Shown piece by piece: positions 9,272 through 26,423 of a stretch of DNA of 64,000 nucleotides; within the stretch, counting starts at the first letter, position 1; the number at the start of each line of letters is the position of its first letter. Source of the DNA: Longimicrobium sp. (GTDB lineage: Bacteria > Gemmatimonadota > Gemmatimonadetes > Longimicrobiales > Longimicrobiaceae); contig DASUYB010000015.1 in the NCBI GenBank assembly GCA_036377595.1, positions 1 to 64,000 of the forward strand. Direction: 5' to 3'. The position numbers and the translations under genes were made by a program. The notes under the pieces are model-generated. The model was not told the origin of the DNA. It saw only the letters and a program-made list of their open reading frames with translations, and did no database searches.

Positions 9272-9700
9272 TCAGATGTTGAGGGGTTCCGGGTTCTGCG
9301 CCGCGTGCGGGTGCTCGGGCCCCGCATACACCTTGAGCTTCTGGCGCATCTGCCGCCCCAGCGCGTTCTTCGGCAGCATTCCCTTCACCGCCAGCTCCAC
9401 CACCCGCTCGGGGTGCTTGGCCAGCATCTCCTTGAAGGGGATGAACTTCTCGTGGCCCATGTACCCGCTGTGGCGGAAGTAGGTCTTCTGGTCGGCCTTG
9501 TTTCCGCTCAGCTGCACCTTGTCGGCGTTCACGACGACCACGTAGTCGCCGGTGTCGAGGTGCGGGGTGTAGGTCGGCTTGTGCTTGCCGCGGAGGATGC
9601 GCGCCACCTCGGTGGCCACGCGGCCCAGGATCTTGCCGGCGGCGTCGACCACGTACCACTTGTGCTCGATCTCGCCCGCCTTGACGGAATACGTCTTCAT
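9272..9700 (-). CDS. rplM: 50S ribosomal protein L13 (uL13)
   Basis: 142 residues, exactly the usual length. Recognisable segments include [31 protein letters not shown], and [14 protein letters not shown]. First gene of the rplM-rpsI operon. A consensus-like promoter and a leader hairpin with a T-tract lie upstream, indicating regulated read-through into the operon. Confidence 0.98.
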   Translation of the reverse strand: MKTYSVKAGEIEHKWYVVDAAGKILGRVATEVARILRGKHKPTYTPHLDTGDYVVVVNADKVQLSGNKADQKTYFRHSGYMGHEKFIPFKEMLAKHPERVVELAVKGMLPKNALGRQMRQKLKVYAGPEHPHAAQNPEPLNI

Positions 9701-9775
9701 GACACTCCGCTTTGCAGCCGCGCCCCACCGTGCGCGCCGCGCCTGCCGGCCACCGGGCCGGCACTGGATGGTATG

Positions 9776-9808
9776 AAAAAATCGCCGCCCCGGCGTACCC
9801 GAGGGCGG
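9776..9808 (-). terminator. Leader attenuator/terminator upstream of rplM
   Basis: On the minus strand a 6-bp stem (CCGCCC/GGGCGG, 9808-9785) is followed two bases later by T6 (9781-9776). It lies between the predicted promoter and the rplM start 75 bases further on. It could also terminate the upstream accessory gene ending at 9876. L13 leader elements are known in Firmicutes; no sequence match is claimed. Confidence 0.6.
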
Positions 9809-9832
9809 AAGGCGTGGTCGGGACAGACAGGT

Positions 9833-9861
9833 ACGATACCCAAATCTCCCAGTTCTGTCAA
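9833..9861 (-). promoter_or_regulatory. rplM: Sigma70-type promoter for rplM-rpsI
   Basis: Minus strand TTGACA (9861-9856), a 17-base spacer, and TATCGT (9838-9833). Predicted transcription start is near 9826, giving a leader of about 125 bases that includes the T-tract hairpin. Confidence 0.7.
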
Positions 9862-9875
9862 CCCGCGGCGGGCAA

Positions 9876-10484
9876 TCAGGACGCGGAGACGAGCCACTCC
9901 TTCACCAACCGGGTCAGATCGTTGAAGGTGAGTTCCTCCACGCGCAAGTCGGTCTTCGACGCCAGCCTCGGCAAGCGAGCGACGAAGCGGAGATAACGCT
10001 CGTGAACGATCCCACCGCTCGGCATGGGCAACCCCGGCCGCCACGTAGCCAGGGCATCACGAACAGCGCGTATCAGCTCAGCCTCTCCGCCGTTGTGGGC
10101 GCGGATGTCCTGTCCCGCGATGTCGCTGCAGAACTGCTGATAGCGATATCGTTCGCGATCGAAGATGAGGCACGCCTTGGCTCGGTGACGCCCGCCGCCG
10201 TAGTACTTTGCTCCGAGAAACAGGCCGAGTTCCAGCGGCATGTTGAACCGCGGAAGGCCGGATCTCGCGTCCAGTTCCGTGCGCGAGAGGTCGTGGATCC
10301 CGTACCTCGACTCGCCGATCACGCGGACCAGTTTCCCGAACCGTACTTCGCTGCCGTCGTCGAGTTCCAGCGCCGAGCGCGGTACGAATCCACAGTACTG
10401 CACCGCGAAGACGAGCGCCCGGAACAGCGGCTGGTAATCGCCGTCGAATGGGCAGTTGATGAAAACGCTGGCATTGTAATCCAT
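9876..10484 (-). CDS. TIR/nucleoside-deoxyribosyltransferase-like Rossmann protein, probable defence-related
   Basis: 202 residues. It begins [19 protein letters not shown], then LGAxLELDD-type and [10 protein letters not shown] motifs, then [20 protein letters not shown], and [20 protein letters not shown]. The hydrophobic strand followed by NCPFD and a later conserved Glu in the LELG helix resemble the nucleotide-handling fold shared by TIR-like and nucleoside 2-deoxyribosyltransferase-like proteins. From memory, close relatives occur sporadically across bacteria, often near defence genes. The catalytic activity is not established, and NADase or nucleotide-processing activity is inference. 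The gene is flanked by housekeeping operons and preceded by a 71-residue co-directional gene, so it looks like a small accessory insertion. Confidence 0.6.
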   Translation of the reverse strand: MDYNASVFINCPFDGDYQPLFRALVFAVQYCGFVPRSALELDDGSEVRFGKLVRVIGESRYGIHDLSRTELDARSGLPRFNMPLELGLFLGAKYYGGGRHRAKACLIFDRERYRYQQFCSDIAGQDIRAHNGGEAELIRAVRDALATWRPGLPMPSGGIVHERYLRFVARLPRLASKTDLRVEELTFNDLTRLVKEWLVSAS

Positions 10485-10563
10485 GCCTCATCACCCGGTC
10501 GCGGAGGATTCATTCTCATCCCATCGGCAAGCTGCGTAGCTGTGTATCTCGCCATGCCGGCAA

Positions 10564-10779
10564 TCACCGCGAGAGGTACAGTTCTACCGCTCCCCTGCCG
10601 GACCGCTCTGCTTTGCGCTCCGTCGCGCGGCGGCTCGTTCGCGCCTTTCTTACCGCCTCGGCGAGTCGGTCCTCCTCCAGCACTTCCAGCACCGCGCGCC
10701 TGGCCTGCTCGACCGTGAAATGCGTCGGCGGACAGGCAGGCTCCAGGATCGGTGCGTACTGCTTCTTCTTCCTCGCCAT
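10564..10779 (-). CDS. Small charged hypothetical protein upstream of the TIR-like gene
   Basis: 71 residues, starting MARKKKQYAPILEPACPP. The rest is strongly charged and probably helical (EQARRAVLEVLEEDRLAEAV followed by an Arg/Lys-rich stretch). No family recognised. The stop is 79 bases before the start of the 202-residue gene, in the same direction, so the two may form an operon. It could be a partner or antitoxin-like protein, but nothing in the sequence proves that. Codon usage looks like that of neighbours. Confidence 0.5.
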   Translation of the reverse strand: MARKKKQYAPILEPACPPTHFTVEQARRAVLEVLEEDRLAEAVRKARTSRRATERKAERSGRGAVELYLSR

Positions 10780-10940
10780 GCACGGCCTCCACGTGGCTGG
10801 TCCGGGAGAAAATCTAAACGAGGTGAATGGCGCTGCGGAAGGCGGCGTGAGAAAGCGGCCAGCGGGGGGACAGACTCGCCGATCGCGTGATGCGCGGATC
10901 GTAGGAATCCAGCTGGGGCGCGGCTTTTCGACCGCGTCGA

Positions 10941-12779
10941 TCACGCCGCGTGTGAGCCTTCCGTGGCGATGGATGCGGGCTCGTCGCCGGCGTGGTCGGG
11001 GGCGGGGGCGGGAAGGGTGAAGCGGATGGTGGTGCCACGGCCGAGCTGGCTCTCGGCGCAGACGGCGCCGCCGTGGCCCTCGACCATGTGCTTGACGATG
11101 GCCAGCCCCAGCCCCGTGCCGCCCTCCTCGCGCGAGCGGGCGGCGTCGGCGCGGTAGAAGCGCTCGAAGATCCGGGGGAGATGCGCCGAGGGAATGCCCG
11201 CGCCATCGTCGCTCACCTCCACCGTCACCCACGCGGGGTGATCGGCGGCGGCCAGTGCGTCCCCGCGGCGGGGGGCCTCGGCGGCGGAGGTGGCGGCGGG
11301 GCGCGCGCGGACGGCGATCTCGCCGCCGTCGGAGACGTAGCGGAGCGCGTTGCTGAACAGGTTGCTCAGGATCTGCCGCAGCGCGGCGGGGTCGGCCCAC
11401 ACGAACTCGGCCTCGTGGGGGACGTCGACGGTGAGCCGGGCCTGCTTGCGGGCGGCGGCGTCGCGGAAGCCGCCCCACGCGTCGGCCGCCATCTCGGCGA
11501 CGGAGACGATCTCGGGCTGCACCCGCCATCCCCCCGACTCCAGGCGCGACAGGTCCAGCAGGTCGTCGACGATGCGCTGCAGCCGCTCGGCGTTGTCCTT
11601 CACCGTCGCCGCGAATCGCCCGCGCAGCTCGGACGGGAGGTCGGGGTCGAGGAGCGTCTCGCTGTAGCCGCGGATGGCGGTGAGGGGCGTCTTGAGCTCG
11701 TGCGACGCGTTGGCCACGAAGTCGCGGCGCACGTCCTCGAGGCGGCGCAGCTGCGAGACGTCGAGGAACACCATCACCGCGCCGCCGGCGGGGAGCGGCT
11801 GGGCGGTGGCGAGCAGGCTCCGTCCGGCCACGGTGAGCTCCGTGGCCGGCACCGCCTCTCCGCCGACCACGCGTCCCACCATCTCCAGGAACCCCTGCCG
11901 CCGCGCCACCTGCTCGGGGGTGATGCCGCGCGGATCGGCGGAGAGCGCGAACATCTCGCGCGCGGCGGGGTTGGCGCGGCGCACGCGCCCCTGCGGGTCG
12001 ACGGCGATCACGCCCTCGGACATGGCGTCGATCAGCGCCTGCATCTCCGCGCGCTCGCCCTCCAGCTGCCCCAGGCGGCGCTGCAGCTCGCCCGCCAGGT
12101 GGTTGAGCGAATCGGCCATCTCCGCCAGCTCGTCGCGGCCGCGGGTGCGGGCGCGCTGGGCCAGGTCGCCGGCCGCCATCGCCCGCGCGGCCTGGGTGAT
12201 CTGGCGCAGCGGGTGGGTGACGACGCGGCTGAAGCCGGCGGAGAGGAGCCCCGTCAGCACCAGCGCGATCACCCCCACGCCGAAGATCCCGCGCTGCACC
12301 CGCGTGACCGCGCGGTTCACCTCGCGCAGGGGAACGGAGACGCGGATGATCATCCCCGTCGACGCGGGGACGGCGAGGTAGAGGTACTCCGTGCCGACGG
12401 ACGCGCTCACGCGCACGGCCTCGCCCATGTGGCCGGCGAGGGCCGCGCGGACCTCGGGGCGGCCGCTGTGGTTCTCCATCGCGGCCAGCGCGGGGCCGTC
12501 CTTCTCCGAATCCCCACGCACCACGCCGTCGCGGCCGATGATGGTGATGCGGCGGCGGGTGATGCCGCCCAGCCAGTCGGCCAGCGAGTCGGGGTCGAGC
12601 TGCGGGTTGGCCTCCTCGAGGGTGCGGACCAGCGCCAGCTCGCGCCCCATGTCGTCGGCCACCATCCCGGTGAGGTGGCGGCGCAGCATGGAGCCCACAC
12701 CCAGCGTCAGCGCCACCACCACGGCGGCGATGACGGCGAGGTAGCTCAGGAAGAGCTTCTGGTCGGCGCGAAGGTGCAC
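10941..12779 (-). CDS. phoR: PhoR-like membrane sensor histidine kinase
   Basis: 612 residues from a GTG. Two membrane helices (about residues 8-30 and 165-190) bracket a sensor domain of about 135 residues. Then come a HAMP linker, a PAS domain (IDAMSEGVIAVDPQGRVRRA), a HisKA domain with the phospho-acceptor in NASHELKTPLTAIRGY, and an HATPase with NLFSNALRY, DDGAGIP and GGTGLGLAIV. This order is that of PhoR/WalK-type kinases. It is downstream of the OmpR-class regulator and separated from it by a 185-base repeat hairpin junction. A PhoR role in phosphate sensing is plausible but not shown; no pst genes are in the window. Confidence 0.88.
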   Translation of the reverse strand: MHLRADQKLFLSYLAVIAAVVVALTLGVGSMLRRHLTGMVADDMGRELALVRTLEEANPQLDPDSLADWLGGITRRRITIIGRDGVVRGDSEKDGPALAAMENHSGRPEVRAALAGHMGEAVRVSASVGTEYLYLAVPASTGMIIRVSVPLREVNRAVTRVQRGIFGVGVIALVLTGLLSAGFSRVVTHPLRQITQAARAMAAGDLAQRARTRGRDELAEMADSLNHLAGELQRRLGQLEGERAEMQALIDAMSEGVIAVDPQGRVRRANPAAREMFALSADPRGITPEQVARRQGFLEMVGRVVGGEAVPATELTVAGRSLLATAQPLPAGGAVMVFLDVSQLRRLEDVRRDFVANASHELKTPLTAIRGYSETLLDPDLPSELRGRFAATVKDNAERLQRIVDDLLDLSRLESGGWRVQPEIVSVAEMAADAWGGFRDAAARKQARLTVDVPHEAEFVWADPAALRQILSNLFSNALRYVSDGGEIAVRARPAATSAAEAPRRGDALAAADHPAWVTVEVSDDGAGIPSAHLPRIFERFYRADAARSREEGGTGLGLAIVKHMVEGHGGAVCAESQLGRGTTIRFTLPAPAPDHAGDEPASIATEGSHAA

Positions 12780-12785
12780 GGGACG

Positions 12786-12957
12786 GAAGTGCGAGAGTGC
12801 GAGAGTGCGAAGGTGCGAGAGTGCGTCGATGCGGTTGTATCCTACACGCCCGAAGGGCCGGCGAGAATCCCGTCGATTCTCCCGGCCCTTGGACTTGTCA
12901 CCTGCGTACGCGCCGGAAGGTACTTTCGCACCTTCGCACCTCGCACTTTCGCAACTC
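12786..12957. repeat. GTGCGAGA/GTGCGAAA inverted repeat with inner hairpin
   Basis: Left arm 12786-12825 repeats GTGCGAGA four to five times; the right arm 12921-12957 carries the complementary CTTTCGCAC words. The loop contains a second, strong hairpin at 12853-12890 (AAGGGCCGG...CCGGCCCTT). The whole element fills the junction between the response regulator and its kinase. Confidence 0.8.
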
Positions 12958-12964
12958 GCCTGCG

Positions 12965-13669
12965 TCAGCGCGGCGGGTCGGTGCGAAAGCGATAGCCGAA
13001 GCCGCGCACCGTCTCCACCCACTCGGCCTGGTCTCCCAGCTTGTTGCGGAGCCGCTGCACGTGCATGTCGACCGTGCGCGTGGCGATGTTGGCCGTGACC
13101 TCCCACACCGCCTCGAGCAGCTGGCGGCGGCTCTGCACGCGGCCGCGGCGCTCCATCAGCGTCAGCAGCAGGCGGTACTCGGTGGGCGTCAGGTCCAGCT
13201 CGCGGCCGTCCACCTCGGCCCGCGCGGCGCCGGTGTCGACGGTGAAGGGGCCCACCCGCACCACCTTGCCGCCCTTTCCCGCCGGCGGCGCCTGCTGCAC
13301 CCGGCGCAGCACCGCGCCCACGCGCAGGATCAGCTCCTGCGGCGAGAACGGCTTGGCCACGTAGTCGTCGGCGCCGAGCCTGAGGCCGGTGATGCGGTCC
13401 TGCTCCTCGCGCCGCGCGGTCAGCAGGATCACCGGGATCTCCTGCGTCTCCGGCCGCCTGCGCAGCTCCTCCAGCACCTGCAGCCCCGACATCCCCGGGA
13501 GCATCAGGTCCAGCACCACCAGGTCCGGCCGCTCCAGCTCGGCGGCGCGGATGGCCTCGGGGCCGCTGGACGCGGTGCGCACCCGGTACGACTCGCGCGC
13601 AAGGTGATAGGCGACGAGCGCGGAGATGTCGGGCTCGTCGTCGACCACCAGGATGTGGGCGTTGGTCAT
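12965..13669 (-). CDS. phoB: PhoB/OmpR-family response regulator
   Basis: 234 residues. The receiver domain has VVDDEPD, the phospho-acceptor Asp in VVLDLMLPGMSG, the LLTAR switch and the DDYVAKPF lysine. The winged-helix output has LTPTEYRLLLTL, RTVDMHVQRLRNKL and ETVRGFGYRF. The ATG at 13669 starts MTNAHILVVDD, directly before the receiver domain, so the longer frame (30 residues more) is not used. It forms a pair with the PhoR-like kinase. PhoB identity is by class; close paralogues such as WalR cannot be excluded. Confidence 0.9.
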   Translation of the reverse strand: MTNAHILVVDDEPDISALVAYHLARESYRVRTASSGPEAIRAAELERPDLVVLDLMLPGMSGLQVLEELRRRPETQEIPVILLTARREEQDRITGLRLGADDYVAKPFSPQELILRVGAVLRRVQQAPPAGKGGKVVRVGPFTVDTGAARAEVDGRELDLTPTEYRLLLTLMERRGRVQSRRQLLEAVWEVTANIATRTVDMHVQRLRNKLGDQAEWVETVRGFGYRFRTDPPR

Positions 13670-13945
13670 CGTGGGCGTATGGGGCCGCGCGGAGCCGGCG
13701 ACACCGATCAGCTGGTCGGGGGCGCCGGGAAGATGCGGCTGGGCCGTGGCGGTCGGCAAGGATCACCTCCTTCGGGTTCGGGGGTGATTCTACCGGCCGG
13801 TTGTAACGACCCTGTCACGTCCGTGGATGGAGGTTGTTACGATCACAGCCGCCAGATCCGGCGCATTATGACTCGATCTCGAAAAAGGAACAGTCATACC
13901 GCTCTCAGGACTTACCGTGCATTCCCATGTTCCTGAACTGAAGAA

Positions 13946-14027
13946 TCTCACACGGAGGGAACCGAGGGAACGGAGAACCTCCGATCGCGTTCAGTTCCTC
14001 CGTTACCTCCGTTCCCTCCGTGTGAGT
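13946..14027. repeat. CTCAC...GTGAG long hairpin, copy 1
   Basis: Imperfect inverted repeat of about 80 bases built from GGAGGGAACC/GGTTACCTCC-like words, beginning TCTCACACGGAGGGAAC and ending GTTCCCTCCGTGTGAG. It lies between the divergent regions of the response regulator and the REC-PAS kinase, downstream of the latter. The 13670-14043 gap otherwise shows nothing but two TTGTTAC/TTGTAAC-like words near 13800-13840. Confidence 0.85.
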
Positions 14028-14043
14028 CATTCTTTCGAGGAGA

Positions 14044-15897
14044 TCAGGGGACGACGTGCACGGTCGGCTCCTCGGGCGCGGGCTCGCCCTCGGCCTCGCC
14101 GGGGGGGATGCGGTCCTTCTTCCGCCGCGCGGGCTCCTGCGTCCCCGCCTCCGCAGCGGCGGGGAGCTCGGGCGGCGGCGGCAGGTCGGCCGCGTCGACC
14201 TGCGGCGCCGCGAAGCCGTTGGGCGAGGGGAAGTCGATCAGCGGCACCCCGCCCACCTCGCTGACCTTGGCGGGAAGGACCAGCCGGAAGGTGCTCCCCT
14301 CGCCCGGCCGCGACGCCACGGTCAGGCTCCCGTCCAGCAGCTTGGCCAGGCGGCGCGAGATGGGGAGCCCCAGCCCCGTCCCCTGGTGCTGGTTGGGCTG
14401 GGAGAGCTGCACGAACTCGTCGAAGATCTTCTCGTGGTCGTCCTCGGGGATGCCGATCCCCCGGTCGGTCACGTCCACCTCCACGCCGCCGTCGTCGCGC
14501 GCACGGCAGGCCACGGTGATCGGCTTCCCCTCGCCGAACTTGATGGCGTTGGAGAGGAGGTTGAGCAGGATCTGCCGCACCCGGCGCGGGTCGGTGATCA
14601 CCGTCACCGGCTCGCCTGCGTACTCCAGCGCCAGCTCGGAGCCGTGCTCGTCGGCCAGGGGGCGCACGGTGACGAAGAGGTCGTGGATCACGCCGGGGAA
14701 CGTCGCCGGCTGGATCTCCAGCTCCAGCTTCCCCGCCTCGATCTTGGAGAGGTCGAGGATGTCGTTCACCAGCTCGAGGAGATGCTTGGCCGCCTTGTTG
14801 GCGCGCTCGATCCCCCGCGCCTGCTCGGGGGTGAGCGGGCCGTAGATGTTGTCGAGGAGGAGCGCGCTGTAGCCCAGGATGGCGTTGATGGGGGTGCGCA
14901 GCTCGTGGCTCATCGAGGCGTAGAAGCGGCTGCGCGCGCTCATGGCCGCCTCCAGCTCCATCTGCCGCGCCTGCAACTGCTCGTTCACCCGCTTCAGCTC
15001 CTCGCTGGTGCGCGCGAGGGAGACGGCCTGCTGCTTCAACGCCTCCTCCGCCCGCCTGCGCTCGGAGACGTCGCGCGCGATCACGGTGAACACGCGCTCG
15101 GCCTCCAGCGCCAGGCAGCTGATCGACGCCTCGGCGGGAAACTCCGCGCCGTCGGCGCGGCGGCCGGTGAGCGCCATCGCCTGCTGGGTGCGCTGCCCGC
15201 CGCGGCGCTCGGGGGTGCTCCGCGTCTCCTTGCACACCCGCTCGAGCTCCACCTCGCCGAACCCGGCGAAGAAGCGGTCGATGGTCCCCGCCAGCGCGTC
15301 GTCCTCGGAGACGCCGAACATCTCCTGCGCGGCCTGGTTGAAGAGCGTGACCACGCGGTCGTCGCCGAAGGTGATGATGGCCTCGAGCGCCGAGTCCACG
15401 ATCTCGGCCATCCGCGCCTCGCTCTCCATGATCCGCGCGCGGTGCTCCAGCTCCAGCTCGCGGCGCTGGCTGCGGCGCAGCCGCTCTTCCTGGTCGCGCA
15501 GCTGCTCGGTCTTCAGGTAGAGGTCGATGAAGACGGAGACCTTGGAGCGCAGGATGTCGGGGTGGAAGGGCTTGAAGATGTAGTCGACCGCGCCCACGGA
15601 GTAGCCCTGGAAGACGAACTCGTCCTCCTTGCTGATGGCGGTGAGGAAGATGATGGGCGTGTAGCGCGAGCGCTCGCGGCGCTTGATCATCTCCGCCGTC
15701 TCGAAGCCGTTCAGCCCCGGCATCTGCACGTCGAGGAGGATGCAGGCGAAGTCCTTGCGCAGCACCGCCCGCAGCGCCTCCTCGCCGCTGGCGGCGCGCA
15801 CCAGCTCGTGCCCCAGCGGCTCGAGGATGGCCTCGAGCGCCATCAGGTTCTCGGGGCGGTCGTCCACCATCAGGATGCGGGCGCGCGGCGCGCTCAT
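14044..15897 (-). CDS. Hybrid sensor kinase REC-PAS-HisKA-HATPase
   Basis: 617 residues, soluble. Domain order: receiver ([18 protein letters not shown], acceptor Asp in [18 protein letters not shown]), a coiled coil, a PAS domain ([14 protein letters not shown]) with a C-terminal PAC region, a HisKA domain ([20 protein letters not shown]), an HATPase ([28 protein letters not shown]), and a Pro/Glu-rich tail of about 80 residues. The ATG overlaps the cheB stop (ATGA), so the three genes are coupled. Kinases of this type are often fused or linked to CheB/CheR in non-chemotaxis signalling modules; here they remain separate polypeptides. Input is unknown. Confidence 0.9.
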   Translation of the reverse strand: MSAPRARILMVDDRPENLMALEAILEPLGHELVRAASGEEALRAVLRKDFACILLDVQMPGLNGFETAEMIKRRERSRYTPIIFLTAISKEDEFVFQGYSVGAVDYIFKPFHPDILRSKVSVFIDLYLKTEQLRDQEERLRRSQRRELELEHRARIMESEARMAEIVDSALEAIITFGDDRVVTLFNQAAQEMFGVSEDDALAGTIDRFFAGFGEVELERVCKETRSTPERRGGQRTQQAMALTGRRADGAEFPAEASISCLALEAERVFTVIARDVSERRRAEEALKQQAVSLARTSEELKRVNEQLQARQMELEAAMSARSRFYASMSHELRTPINAILGYSALLLDNIYGPLTPEQARGIERANKAAKHLLELVNDILDLSKIEAGKLELEIQPATFPGVIHDLFVTVRPLADEHGSELALEYAGEPVTVITDPRRVRQILLNLLSNAIKFGEGKPITVACRARDDGGVEVDVTDRGIGIPEDDHEKIFDEFVQLSQPNQHQGTGLGLPISRRLAKLLDGSLTVASRPGEGSTFRLVLPAKVSEVGGVPLIDFPSPNGFAAPQVDAADLPPPPELPAAAEAGTQEPARRKKDRIPPGEAEGEPAPEEPTVHVVP

Positions 15898-16499
15898 GCG
15901 GCCCCCTTCCGGCACGGCGGCATGCGGCGCCCCTCGATCCCCGCCAGGTACGGCGCGATCTCCTCCATCGGCAGCACGCACGCCTCGGGAACCGCCTTGA
16001 GCGCCGACTGCGGCATCACCCGCACCTCCGACGTCGCCGGGTCCTGCACGATGGCGTGGCCGCCGCGGTCCACGATCTTCCTCAGCCCCCGCGCCCCGTC
16101 GGAGTTGGCGCCGGTCAGCACGATGCCGATGACGTCGACCCCGTAGGCGTCGGCCGCGGACGAGAACATCACGTCGATGGAGGGGCGGCTGAAGCGCACC
16201 GGCTCGTCGGTGCTGAGCGCGAAGTATCCCGGCTCGACCAGGAGATGGTAGTCGGGCGGAGCGACGTAGACGCGCCCCGGGGCGATGCTCTCCTTGTCGC
16301 TGGCCTCGGCCACGTCGAGCCGCGAGCACTCCTGCAGCAGGTCGCAGAGCAGCTCCGAGTCGCGGCTGCGGTGCTGCACGATGGCCAGGGGGATGTCGAA
16401 GCCGGGGGGGAGGCCCGACACCAGCGTGCGGAGCGCCAGCAGCCCGCCGGCGCTCACGCCCACCGCGATCAGCCGGAACCCCTGCGTGGGCCCCGACAT
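15894..16499 (-). CDS. cheB: CheB-type methylesterase domain protein, no receiver domain
   Basis: 201 residues, comprising only the CheB catalytic domain. The catalytic triad is visible: Ser in VGVSAGGL, His in IVQHRSR, Asp in LTGANSDGARGL. There is no N-terminal receiver domain, unlike chemotaxis CheB, so regulation by phosphorylation must be indirect. Both ends overlap neighbours by ATGA (cheR upstream, REC-PAS kinase downstream). No MCP, CheA or CheW is in the window; the module may act on non-chemotaxis targets. Confidence 0.9.
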   Translation of the reverse strand: MSGPTQGFRLIAVGVSAGGLLALRTLVSGLPPGFDIPLAIVQHRSRDSELLCDLLQECSRLDVAEASDKESIAPGRVYVAPPDYHLLVEPGYFALSTDEPVRFSRPSIDVMFSSAADAYGVDVIGIVLTGANSDGARGLRKIVDRGGHAIVQDPATSEVRVMPQSALKAVPEACVLPMEEIAPYLAGIEGRRMPPCRKGAA

Positions 16500-17446
16500 C
16501 AGGCCACCCTCCGGTAGATCTTCTCCTTCACGTCCAGCGGCTCGTAGCGGTCTTCGTAGGTGGTGAAGCGGAGCGTCTCCTTGTTGCCCAGGCAGAGGAT
16601 GCCGAGCTGCACCAGGGAGGCGTAGAACAGGTCGTGCACGCGGTTCTGCAGCTCGCGGTCGAAGTAGATCATCACGTTGCGGCACAGGATCACGTGGAAC
16701 TCGGCGAACGAGCCGTCGGTGACCAGGTTGTGCTGCGAGAACACCACGTTGCGCGTGAGCGAGGGGCTGAACAGGGCGCCGTCGTACATGGCCGTGTAAT
16801 ACTCGCTGAACGACCGCGTGCCGCCGGCGCGGATGTAGTTCTCGGTGTACTCCTGCATCTTCTCCAGCGGGAAGATCCCGGCCCGCGCGCGATGCAGCAC
16901 CACCTCGTTGATGTCGGTGGCGTAGATCCGCGTCCGGTCGTACAGCCCCTCCTCCTGCAGGAGGATGGCCATCGAGTACACCTCCTCGCCCGTCGAGCAC
17001 CCGGCGTGCCAGATGCGGATGAACGGATAGGTGCGCAACAGCGGCACCACGCGGCTCCGGAACGCGGCGTAGAAGCCGGGGTCGCGGAACATGGCGGTGA
17101 CGTTGATGGAGAGGTCCAGGAGGAGCCGCTCCATGGCGTCCACGTCGTGCAGGATGCGGTCCTGCAGCTGGCTCACCGTCTTCAGCCCCTCGTCGGAGAT
17201 CCGCTTCCACAGCCGCCGCTTGAGCGACGAGTAGGCGTAGGAGCGGAAGTCGAAGCCGTAGTGGCGGAACACCGCCTCCAGCAGCACCTGGATCTCCACC
17301 CGCTCCAGCTCGGGCGAGTAGCCGGTGGGGGTGTCGGGCAGCCCGCCCCCGCCGCGGAGCGCGCCGCCCGCGTCGCCGCGCCGCCGCTTCAGCCGCTCGC
17401 CCTCGGCCGCCGTGCTGCTGCTCGCCTCCTTCTCCGTGGCCGCCAC
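16499..17446 (-). CDS. cheR: CheR-type protein-glutamate O-methyltransferase
   Basis: 315 residues, with an extra low-complexity N-terminus of about 45 residues. The CheR N-terminal helical domain is followed by NVTAMFRDPGFYAAF and the SAM-binding motif WHAGCSTGEEVYS, ATDIN, and CRNVMIYFD. This matches SAM-dependent methylation of receptor glutamates. First gene of the cheR-cheB-kinase operon. The tetrapeptide-tail-binding features of some CheRs cannot be assessed by eye. Confidence 0.92.
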   Translation of the reverse strand: MAATEKEASSSTAAEGERLKRRRGDAGGALRGGGGLPDTPTGYSPELERVEIQVLLEAVFRHYGFDFRSYAYSSLKRRLWKRISDEGLKTVSQLQDRILHDVDAMERLLLDLSINVTAMFRDPGFYAAFRSRVVPLLRTYPFIRIWHAGCSTGEEVYSMAILLQEEGLYDRTRIYATDINEVVLHRARAGIFPLEKMQEYTENYIRAGGTRSFSEYYTAMYDGALFSPSLTRNVVFSQHNLVTDGSFAEFHVILCRNVMIYFDRELQNRVHDLFYASLVQLGILCLGNKETLRFTTYEDRYEPLDVKEKIYRRVA

Positions 17447-17764
17447 TGCGATCCGTGTGTCTCGTGGTGTGCCTCATCAGTTCCCGCGCCGCCGCATGCG
17501 CGCGCGTGCCGGAGAGGCGCACTGCGCAATCCTCCTGCCGTTCGGTCGCGCGAACCCCGTTCGGCGGGACGATTTCCCTTCGGTTCCCATCGATTGGGGC
17601 GAGGTGAACCCGCAGCGACCTCGCCGTCCCCTCTCGTCTACCGCGGGTCGATCACGGGCGATGATGGTGCTCGGTCCCACCCGCGGGTGATCCGGGCATT
17701 CAACCTGTTTCCACCGGGATGATTCGGCCACGGTGAACAGGATGCCTTGCCCGCCCCCGTCTAC

Positions 17765-17820
17765 CCCGGGTTGAAACCCGAGGCTACAACGGCCCGAAGT
17801 CCGCCTTCGCGGACTCCCGC
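17765..17820. repeat. Twin-hairpin REP-like element, copy 1
   Basis: GGGTTGAAACCC forms one small hairpin, GGCTACAACGG links, and AGTCCGCcttcGCGGACT forms a second. A closely similar arrangement is at 38551-38600. From memory this two-hairpin unit recurs widely in genomes of this lineage. Confidence 0.7.
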
Positions 17821-17920
17821 CCGGGCATCGGCGCGAACGGGCGGACATCGCCCCGCGATTCCGACCCGCGGGGTGATGCGGACGCCGCGCAAGCGTCCGC
17901 ATCACCCTCCCCGATCCCCT

Positions 17921-17953
17921 ACTCAGCACTGGGCACTGAGCACTGGGCACTCG
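17921..17953. repeat. ACTGAGCACTGGGC tandem word repeat
   Basis: ACTCAGCACTGGGC is followed by ACTGAGCACTGGGC and ACTCGTCACTTG, ending at the stop of the giant kinase gene. It belongs with the GAGTGCT words at 47491-47558. Confidence 0.6.
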
Positions 17954-25861
<7,908 letters not shown>

Positions 25862-26423
25862 GCTCCTGCGGTGGAGATGTGGATCACGGAACGAGTTCCT
25901 GGCCGCTCCGTCCGGGCTGCGGACGGGCCGGCGGTCGGTGCTGCGCTGATGTACGTCCCCGGGCGATGCGGGACAGGGTCTGTCGTTCCTGGCTGTGCGC
26001 TGATCGTGCGAAGCGCACGGAAGGGCGAGTCCCACCCGTGCGCGTAAGTGCCCCGGTCGCACGAACTTCCGGGGTGTGGCTCAGGCCGTGGAGGCCGCGC
26101 GGATCGCGGGTTCGCGGGATGAGCGGAAACGGAAGACGCAAACCATGGGCCTGCGACGGCAGCAGTTTGCCCCCTGATCATTCCAAACACATGGTGCACA
26201 GCCGCGCCAGGACGATGGAGTCCGCGACACCGGTGCACAAGGCTTCCACTGGCCTTCCTTGATCAGGCAACCAAGGCCATGATGGGTGACTCACGCGATT
26301 GAGGAGCCGGCAGAAAGGACGGCCGCAGAGTAACCCGGTGGCTCCCCTGCGGCCCGTTGCGGCTGCACTTCTGGCCAGTCACGAAGTTGCGAAGAACAGT
26401 TCACACGCGCGGCGAATTACTGC
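25862..26423. other. Intergenic region upstream of the giant kinase
   Basis: 562 bases with no supported gene. A 7-bp hairpin (TGGCCTT/AAGGCCA) lies near 26250-26280 without a T-tract. Open frames here are GC-driven. The promoter of the kinase should lie here, but no convincing boxes were found. Confidence 0.45.

Larger units (their letters stand above)
17447..17953. other. Intergenic region between cheR and the giant kinase
   Basis: 507 bases with no gene. It contains two repeat elements (listed separately). A promoter for the cheR operon would lie near 17450-17560, but no consensus boxes are clear. Confidence 0.5.

Noticed and set aside
10941-13766. 941-codon frame joining PhoR to the response regulator region
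   Set aside because: The part upstream of 12779 is in another frame than the receiver/winged-helix gene and reads as low-complexity sequence.
13790-13845. Pho box upstream of the response regulator
   Set aside because: GTTACAACC/GTAACAACC words are present but the spacing and sequence do not match a Pho box well enough.
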